A stretch of 64,000 nucleotides of DNA. It comes from an uncultured Collinsella sp. Its GTDB lineage: Bacteria > Actinomycetota > Coriobacteriia > Coriobacteriales > Coriobacteriaceae. Made by a program: the position numbers and the translations under genes. Below, piece after piece: positions 59,551 through 64,000 of the stretch (positions are counted from its first letter, which is position 1; each line of letters starts with the position of its first letter). The notes under the pieces were generated by a model that had not been told where the DNA came from, did no database searches, and was given only the letters and a program-made list of their open reading frames with translations. The DNA is taken from contig UQIC01000003.1 of assembly GCA_900540985.1 (NCBI GenBank), positions 1 through 64,000 of the forward strand. Reading direction: 5' to 3'.

Positions 59551-59666
59551 AAACCACCACAATGGGGACAGGCACCTTTGTGGTGGTTTTTAGGGTTAAC
59601 GCGCCAAAAACGACCGATTTTTAAGAGAAACCACCACAAAGGTGCCTGTCCCCATTGTGGTGGTTT
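59551..59666. repeat. Inverted pair of identical REP-like hairpins (family A copies 4 and 5)
   Basis: Each 39-nt unit (59551-59589 and 59628-59666) has arms AAACCACCACAATGG and CCTTTGTGGTGGTTT. The second is the exact reverse complement of the first, with the same single-base arm variant. A 38-bp spacer lies between. The pair fills the convergent gap between GntR and GNAT genes; the second arm overlaps the GNAT stop. Confidence 0.8.
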
Positions 59667-60247
59667 TAGGCAAGGAGGTCGGGGAACCAGGTTGGCTTGG
59701 GTTGGTTGGGCGTGCGCTCGGCTAGGACCAGTTCCATCCAGCACATGTCGTACCAGCGGCCGAACTTTTGGGCGCAGCGATCAAAAGCGCCGACCAGGCG
59801 ATACCCCATATGGGCGTGGAAATCCTGGCTGTTGTGCGTCAGATATTCGTCGTCCTTGTCGTGCGGCACGGCAATGAGCGCGCACATGTTGGTGATGCCC
59901 ATCGCGATCAGGCATTGCTTGAGCGCGTCGTGCAGCTTGCGACCCAGCCCGCCGTGGCGCACGTCGCGCGCCAGGTAGATCGACGTCTCGACCGACCAGT
60001 CGTATGCCTCGCGGCTGTTAAGCGGACTCACATAGGCATAGCCTACCGGATGCCCGTCCAGCTCCATCACCAGATACGGATAGCGCTTGAGCGTGCGCTC
60101 GATGCGCCCGGCGAACTCCTCAACGCTCGGCACCTCGTATTCGCAGGTAATCGCCGTCTGGCGCACATACGGCTCATAGATGGCAAGCAACGCCGGCGCG
60201 TCTTCGGGCGTCGCCAGACGAATCGTCGGCTCGGACATCTCGGGCAT
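59666..60247 (-). CDS. GNAT-family N-acetyltransferase (phosphinothricin-acetyltransferase type)
   Basis: The 193-aa protein opens TIRLATPEDAPALLAIYEPY, has VGYAYVSPLNSREAYDWSVE, the acetyl-CoA loop LARDVRHGGLGRKLHDAL and MGYRLVGAFDRCAQKFGRWY. These are hallmarks of the Pat/YncA branch, which acetylates small amines or methionine derivatives. ATG 60247 has GGGAGGGG upstream. Actual substrate unknown. Confidence 0.85.
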   Translation of the reverse strand: MPEMSEPTIRLATPEDAPALLAIYEPYVRQTAITCEYEVPSVEEFAGRIERTLKRYPYLVMELDGHPVGYAYVSPLNSREAYDWSVETSIYLARDVRHGGLGRKLHDALKQCLIAMGITNMCALIAVPHDKDDEYLTHNSQDFHAHMGYRLVGAFDRCAQKFGRWYDMCWMELVLAERTPNQPKPTWFPDLLA

Positions 60248-60263
60248 GCAGCCCCTCCCCCTC

Positions 60264-60306
60264 AAAAGCAAAGGCCGCCCTGCGCCAAACCCAGCGCAAG
60301 GCGGCC
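60264..60306 (-). terminator. Terminator of the threonine-aldolase-like gene
   Basis: GGCCGCCTTGCGC pairs with GCGCAGGGCGGCC (one mismatch). On the minus strand TTTGCTTTT follows. It overlaps the GNAT gene leader. Confidence 0.8.
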
Positions 60307-60324
60307 CCTCGTCATTACATCAGA

Positions 60325-61350
60325 CTACAGGACAGCCGCCAGCGCGTCGATGTCCTCCTGCGTCGTGGCCCAGCTGGTACAAAAACGCACCACCGTGTGG
60401 GTCTCGTCGTACTTTTCCCAGTACTCGATCGAGGCATGCTCGCGAATGCGGGCCATATCTTCGTTGGGCAGAATCACGAACTGCTGGTTTGTGGGCGTCT
60501 CCAAGAAGAACTGGTAGCCGCGCTCGTGCAGCACGCGACGCAGCGCCTGAGCGGTCTCAATCGCCTGGCGACCAATCTCAAAATACAGGCCGTCAGTAAA
60601 GAGCTCCTCAAACTGCACGCCCGTCAGGCGGCCCTTGGCCAACAGCGCGCCGTGCTGCTTAATACGCGGAATGGGATGCGCCGGGGCGTGCATGCTGCAG
60701 AACACCACAGCCTCGCCGCAGAGCGCACCGCACTTGGTGCCGCCGATGTAGAACACGTCACACAGTTGCGCCAGCTCGGGCAGGGTAATGTCGCACTCAT
60801 CGGCCGCCAGCGCATAGGCCAGACGAGCACCGTCCACAAACAGCGGAATCTCGCGCTTCTGACACACCGCGTGAATCGCCGCGAGCTCGGCCTTGGAGTA
60901 CAGCGTGCCGTACTCGGTCGGCAGACTCACGTACACGGCGCCCGGGAACACCGTGTGCTCGTAGCTCTCGTTTTCATAGAACACCTGGATATAGTTCTCG
61001 AGGTCCTCGGCGTGCATCTTGCCCTCGTAGCCGGGGATGGTGAGCACCTTGTGGCCGCCAAACTCAATGGCGCCCGCCTCATGGCAGGCGACGTGGCCAG
61101 TCTCGGCAGCAACGACGCCCTCGTACGGCGCGAGCAGCATATCGATCACCGTCGCGTTGGCCTGCGTGCCGCCCACCAGAAAAAACACGTCGGCATCGGG
61201 GGCCTGGCAGGCCTCGCGAATAAGGTGCTTGGCACGCTCGGTATGCGCATCGGTACCGTAGCCGGGCTGCGGCTCCATATTGGTGTCGACGAGCGCCTGC
61301 AGCACCGCCGGGTGTGCGCCGTGGGAATAATCGTTGTTAAACGCGAGCAT
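60325..61350 (-). CDS. Low-specificity L-threonine aldolase-like PLP enzyme
   Basis: The 341-aa fold-type I PLP enzyme begins MLAFNNDYSHGAHPAVLQAL and has FFLVGGTQANATVIDMLLAP, ETGHVACHEAGAIEF, FVDGARLAYAL and the PLP lysine in YIGGTKCGALCGEA. This is the layout of threonine aldolases (beta-eliminating lyase family), which split threonine to glycine and acetaldehyde. AGAGAGGA precedes the ATG. Aromatic amino-acid lyase activity is less likely given the length. Confidence 0.87.
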   Translation of the reverse strand: MLAFNNDYSHGAHPAVLQALVDTNMEPQPGYGTDAHTERAKHLIREACQAPDADVFFLVGGTQANATVIDMLLAPYEGVVAAETGHVACHEAGAIEFGGHKVLTIPGYEGKMHAEDLENYIQVFYENESYEHTVFPGAVYVSLPTEYGTLYSKAELAAIHAVCQKREIPLFVDGARLAYALAADECDITLPELAQLCDVFYIGGTKCGALCGEAVVFCSMHAPAHPIPRIKQHGALLAKGRLTGVQFEELFTDGLYFEIGRQAIETAQALRRVLHERGYQFFLETPTNQQFVILPNEDMARIREHASIEYWEKYDETHTVVRFCTSWATTQEDIDALAAVL

Positions 61351-61395
61351 GGCAATCCTCTCTTACCGGGTATCGGCCAGATGATTCAAACGGAG

Positions 61396-62259
61396 CTATT
61401 GTACGCCGTTGGGGTAGGCAATACGCGCGGCAAGGCACTCAAGCGCCAGCACCAGGGCAAAGCCGCAGCTCACGTCGCTCAAAAAGTGTGCGCCGATCAC
61501 GATGCGGCCAAACGCGACGAGCGCCGCGACCACAGCTGCCGCCCAAAAGATCACGCGGCGACGCGAAGGTTTTTCCTTAAAAGCCGCCGCGGGAAGCCCG
61601 GCGAGCATAAGGCCGATCGCCGCATGCGCCGTGTGTCCGCTCGCAAACGACTTGAACCCGTCCTTGATCACGCCGGCGGCGATATAGGCCCACTTGTCGG
61701 GATTGCCAATCACCCACCACGGCTGAAACTCGAGCCCCTGCGTCACCTCAATCACGCGCATGCGCGGGCGCGACCACAGCGGCTTGACGATCACGTTGAG
61801 GATAATGGCCTGAGCGACCCACACGGCAAGCACCATCAGCGCCCAGCGCGTGAGCTCGTCGGGCTCGGTCGTGCGCGTGAGGCGATAGACGATAAGGTTG
61901 GCGGCGATGACCAGCACAAACGTCAGCACCAACTGAACCGCGATGAGTTTGCCGCCAACCCGCAGGGACGAAACGATCTCGTAGCCGGCCAGGCCAATGT
62001 TGACGAGGATGCCGAGCACGGCAAACCATTTGCTCCCCCTGGAGTCGGGACGCATCGCGCGTACGAGCATAACGCCCGCGACGCTCGCCGTCAGCTCGAA
62101 CGGCAGCTCGCCGGCGGCCTCGATAAAGCGGCCGTACATGCTGCCGACGTTGAACAGCGCGCTCGAGATCTGGTAATCGAAGAAACTGCCCACGCCCAGA
62201 CAAAGGCACAGGACAACCGCGATAATGGCGACATCTTTCTTATAGATGTACCCGAACAT
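61396..62259 (-). CDS. PAP2-family membrane phosphatase
   Basis: The 287-aa protein has about six membrane segments and the three acid-phosphatase motifs: KPLWSRPR, FASGHTAHA and FGRIVIGAHFLSDV. It probably dephosphorylates a lipid such as undecaprenyl pyrophosphate or phosphatidic acid outside the membrane. ATG 62259 follows AAAGGAAAGC; the open frame to 62577 runs through repeat copy 4 and is not coding. Confidence 0.9.
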   Translation of the reverse strand: MFGYIYKKDVAIIAVVLCLCLGVGSFFDYQISSALFNVGSMYGRFIEAAGELPFELTASVAGVMLVRAMRPDSRGSKWFAVLGILVNIGLAGYEIVSSLRVGGKLIAVQLVLTFVLVIAANLIVYRLTRTTEPDELTRWALMVLAVWVAQAIILNVIVKPLWSRPRMRVIEVTQGLEFQPWWVIGNPDKWAYIAAGVIKDGFKSFASGHTAHAAIGLMLAGLPAAAFKEKPSRRRVIFWAAAVVAALVAFGRIVIGAHFLSDVSCGFALVLALECLAARIAYPNGVQ

Positions 62260-62338
62260 GCTTTCCTTTCGGTCGGGCGAAGGGTCGACCCGCAACATGG
62301 TGGGGCAAAGATAGCTTTGTCCCATAAATACCCTTACA

Positions 62339-62468
62339 GGTTGAGCATAAGTGAGCGAAAACGTTCCATTTGTGGCAAGGTGGCCCGAAGGAGGAGGGAA
62401 GCGTACTTGCGTACGCGACCGACGAGTGAGGGCCAGATTGCCCAAATGGAGCGTTTGCAGCGTCGACC
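62339..62468 (-). repeat. Structured intergenic repeat, copy 4 (short form)
   Basis: The outer stem AAACGTTCCATTTG/CAAATGGAGCGTTT has one G-T pair. The inner stems GGCAA/TTGCC and TGGCCC/GGGCCA replace the pairs of the other copies while keeping the GG/GA loop. The tip is GCGTAC-TTGC-GTACGC; basal GGTTGA/TCGACC as in copy 2. It begins two bases after the mfd stop on the minus strand. Confidence 0.75.
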
Positions 62469-62470
62469 CG

Positions 62471-64000
62471 CTAGTCGTCGTCGCTAGCACCCAGCTGCTG
62501 CAGCAGCATGAGCGCCGCGGCCACCGGGCCGGTGCCGTCGTTGGCGTCGAGGCCGCGACCCAGGCCGCTGCCCGCACCGGCGCCCGCCTTGTAGGGCACC
62601 GACAGCTTGCGGCTCTTGGGGAAGTTCACCGCGCCATAGCGGGTCTTAAGCTCATAGGCCACCTTCTTGGGCACGTCGACGCCCAAAAACGTGATGCGTC
62701 CGCCGCTGAGCGTGACACTCTCGAGCCCCAGGCGCTCGCCGCGGATGCGGATGCGCGCGCGATTGAACAGGTTAAGCCCCGCCAACGGCAGCTCGCCATG
62801 CGCGGCCTCGGTCTCTTCCTGTACCTCGTCGATACTCTCCAGGTCCTCTGCAGCCGCGAGCTTACGGTACACGAGCACGCGCTGGTCCACCGCCGGCAGG
62901 TACTCCTCGGACAAGAAGTAGTCGGCCGGCAGGTTAATGCCCACGCTCGCCGCCTCCACGCCGGCATCGTCATCGCCGCGCGCCTCGGCCACGGCCTGTC
63001 CCAGCATCTGCGTAAACAGGTCAAAGCCCACGCTCGACAGATTGCCGTGCTGCTCGGCTCCCATAAGCGAACCGGCGCCACGGATCTCTAGGTCGCGCAT
63101 GGCGATGCGCATGCCGCTGCCCAGGTCCTGGAACTCGGAAAGTGCGGTCAGGCGCGCCGTTGCCTCCTCGGTGAGCGGCAGCTCGCCCGGGAACATAAAG
63201 TACGCGTAGGCCTGCGTGGCAGAGCGGCCCACACGGCCCTTGAGCTGGTAGAGCTGCGCCAGGCCAAGGCGCTGCGAGTCCTCGATGATCAGCGTGTTGG
63301 CGGTCGCGTTGTCGATGCCGCTCTCCACGATGGTCGTGGCGATGAGCACGTCGATCTTTTTGGTCGCGAACTCGATCATCACGTCCTCGACCTCGCGCGG
63401 GCTCATCTTGCCGTGCGCCACACCCACGCGCGCCTCGGGCGCGGCCTCGTGCACGCGTGCCACGGCGTCGTCGATGGTCTTGACGCGGTTGGACACGTAG
63501 TACACCTGACCGCCGCGGCCCACCTCCAGGCGAATCGCCGCGCTCACCACATCGGGGTCGTACTCCCCCACGTGCACGATCACGGGACGACGCCCGGTCG
63601 GCGGCGTGGTGATCAGGCTCATATCGCGCACGCCGCTCGTGGCCATCTGCATGGTACGCGGGATGGGCGTGGCCGAAAGCGTGAGCACGTCAATCTGCTC
63701 GCGCAGGTTCTTGAGCTGCTCCTTGTGCTGCACGCCAAAGCGCTGCTCCTCGTCAATGATCACCAGGCCCAGGTTCTTGGGGTTCACATCGGCCGAAAGC
63801 AGGCGGTGCGTGCCGATAAGCACGTCGATCGTGCCCTCGGCAAACGCCTTGAGTGCGCGCTTTTGCTGCGCCGGCGTGCGAAAGCGGCTGAGCACCTCGA
63901 CCTCCAGGCCAAACGGGGCAAAGCGCTCAAAGAACGTCTCGTAGTGCTGCTGGGCCAGAATGGTCGTGGGGCAGAGCACCATGACCTGGCGGCCGGAGTC
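62471..64000 (-). CDS. mfd: Transcription-repair coupling factor Mfd (5' part outside window)
   Basis: The last 509 codons are present; the gene continues past base 64000. Visible are the translocase motifs VLCPTTILAQQHYETF, VIIDEEQRFGVQHKEQLK, LTLSATPIPRTMQMA, ATTIVESGIDNATANTLI, LYQLKGRVGRS, then RDLEIRGAGSLMGAEQHGN and the C-terminal Mfd D7 domain (LPADYFLSEEYLPAVDQRVL). Mfd removes stalled RNA polymerase and recruits UvrA. The C-terminal ~40 residues are a Gly/Ala-rich extension. The stop abuts repeat copy 4. Confidence 0.96.
   Translation of the reverse strand, partial: DSGRQVMVLCPTTILAQQHYETFFERFAPFGLEVEVLSRFRTPAQQKRALKAFAEGTIDVLIGTHRLLSADVNPKNLGLVIIDEEQRFGVQHKEQLKNLREQIDVLTLSATPIPRTMQMATSGVRDMSLITTPPTGRRPVIVHVGEYDPDVVSAAIRLEVGRGGQVYYVSNRVKTIDDAVARVHEAAPEARVGVAHGKMSPREVEDVMIEFATKKIDVLIATTIVESGIDNATANTLIIEDSQRLGLAQLYQLKGRVGRSATQAYAYFMFPGELPLTEEATARLTALSEFQDLGSGMRIAMRDLEIRGAGSLMGAEQHGNLSSVGFDLFTQMLGQAVAEARGDDDAGVEAASVGINLPADYFLSEEYLPAVDQRVLVYRKLAAAEDLESIDEVQEETEAAHGELPLAGLNLFNRARIRIRGERLGLESVTLSGGRITFLGVDVPKKVAYELKTRYGAVNFPKSRKLSVPYKAGAGAGSGLGRGLDANDGTGPVAAALMLLQQLGASDDD

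Noticed and set aside
60397..62487. 696-codon plus-strand open frame opposite the aldolase-like and PAP2 genes
   Set aside because: It crosses two genes and structured repeat copy 4; no motif.
1..64000. Insertion sequences or transposase fragments
   Set aside because: No transposase, integrase or recombinase motif was seen in any plausible reading frame despite abundant palindromic repeats.

Overview
The window looks like chromosome from a Collinsella-type gut actinobacterium (class Coriobacteriia). This rests on the high GC content with strong GC3 bias (long antisense shadow ORFs), several mannose-family PTS and SIS-deglycase gene sets with GntR regulators, actinobacterial-style Tad pilus and DUF4012 genes, and a T-box in front of pheST. 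The genus is inferred from gene content; I could not run a search.

Layout. 1-1692: start-side end of a Tad/Flp pilus locus (CpaE/TadZ-like ATPase, CpaB-like SAF protein). 1.9-8 kb: rsgA, a Ca-type P-ATPase and pyk. 8.4-10.3 kb: a lower-GC putative nuclease-like protein and a phospholipase-C-like protein. 10.4-13.2 kb: an ECF-type nickel/cobalt importer operon behind a NikR-like dyad. 13.3-17.3 kb: pheST with a complete T-box leader. 17.4-24.1 kb: M32 carboxypeptidase, glmM, a DUF4012 envelope protein and a DMT transporter. 24.4-29.2 kb: tRNA-Val followed by small accessory genes (DUF5710, zinc-ribbon, HNH nuclease, unknown, AlbA_2/ATPase regulator). 29.6-34.4 kb: PTS/SIS/GntR module 1. 34.6-44.6 kb: M16C protease, zinc-ribbon/YD-repeat membrane protein, hicAB, 5-formyl-THF cyclo-ligase, AbiEi/DUF559-like gene, metA and an L-lactate-dehydrogenase-family gene. 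45.0-46.9 kb: SIS/GntR module 2. Then recQ. 49.4-57.2 kb: GntR, YitT, HAD phosphatase and PTS/SIS/EamA module 3. 57.6-59.5 kb: SIS/GntR module 4. 59.7-64 kb: GNAT, threonine-aldolase-like enzyme, PAP2 and the 3' part of mfd.

Two themes stand out. First, there are four divergent AgaS/FrlB-like SIS proteins, each with a GntR/UTRA regulator and its own operator-like repeats. Two of them sit with complete mannose-family PTS transporters. This looks like a set of uptake-and-deglycation systems for Amadori-type sugar-amines (for example fructose-amino acids), a substrate class known to be used by some Collinsella.

Second, the intergenic DNA is full of palindromic repeat families. One is a four-copy, 120-170 nt element whose stems covary between copies around an invariant 2x2 internal loop, always on the same side of a minus-strand stop codon. 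Another is a group of short REP-like hairpins sharing a GGGACAG core. A third is a family of hairpins with 18-bp arms (GAGCGTGGATAATCTCCC), two copies of which bracket the AbiEi/DUF559-like gene. There is also a single 180-nt giant hairpin. No transposase, integrase, CRISPR array or rRNA was seen.
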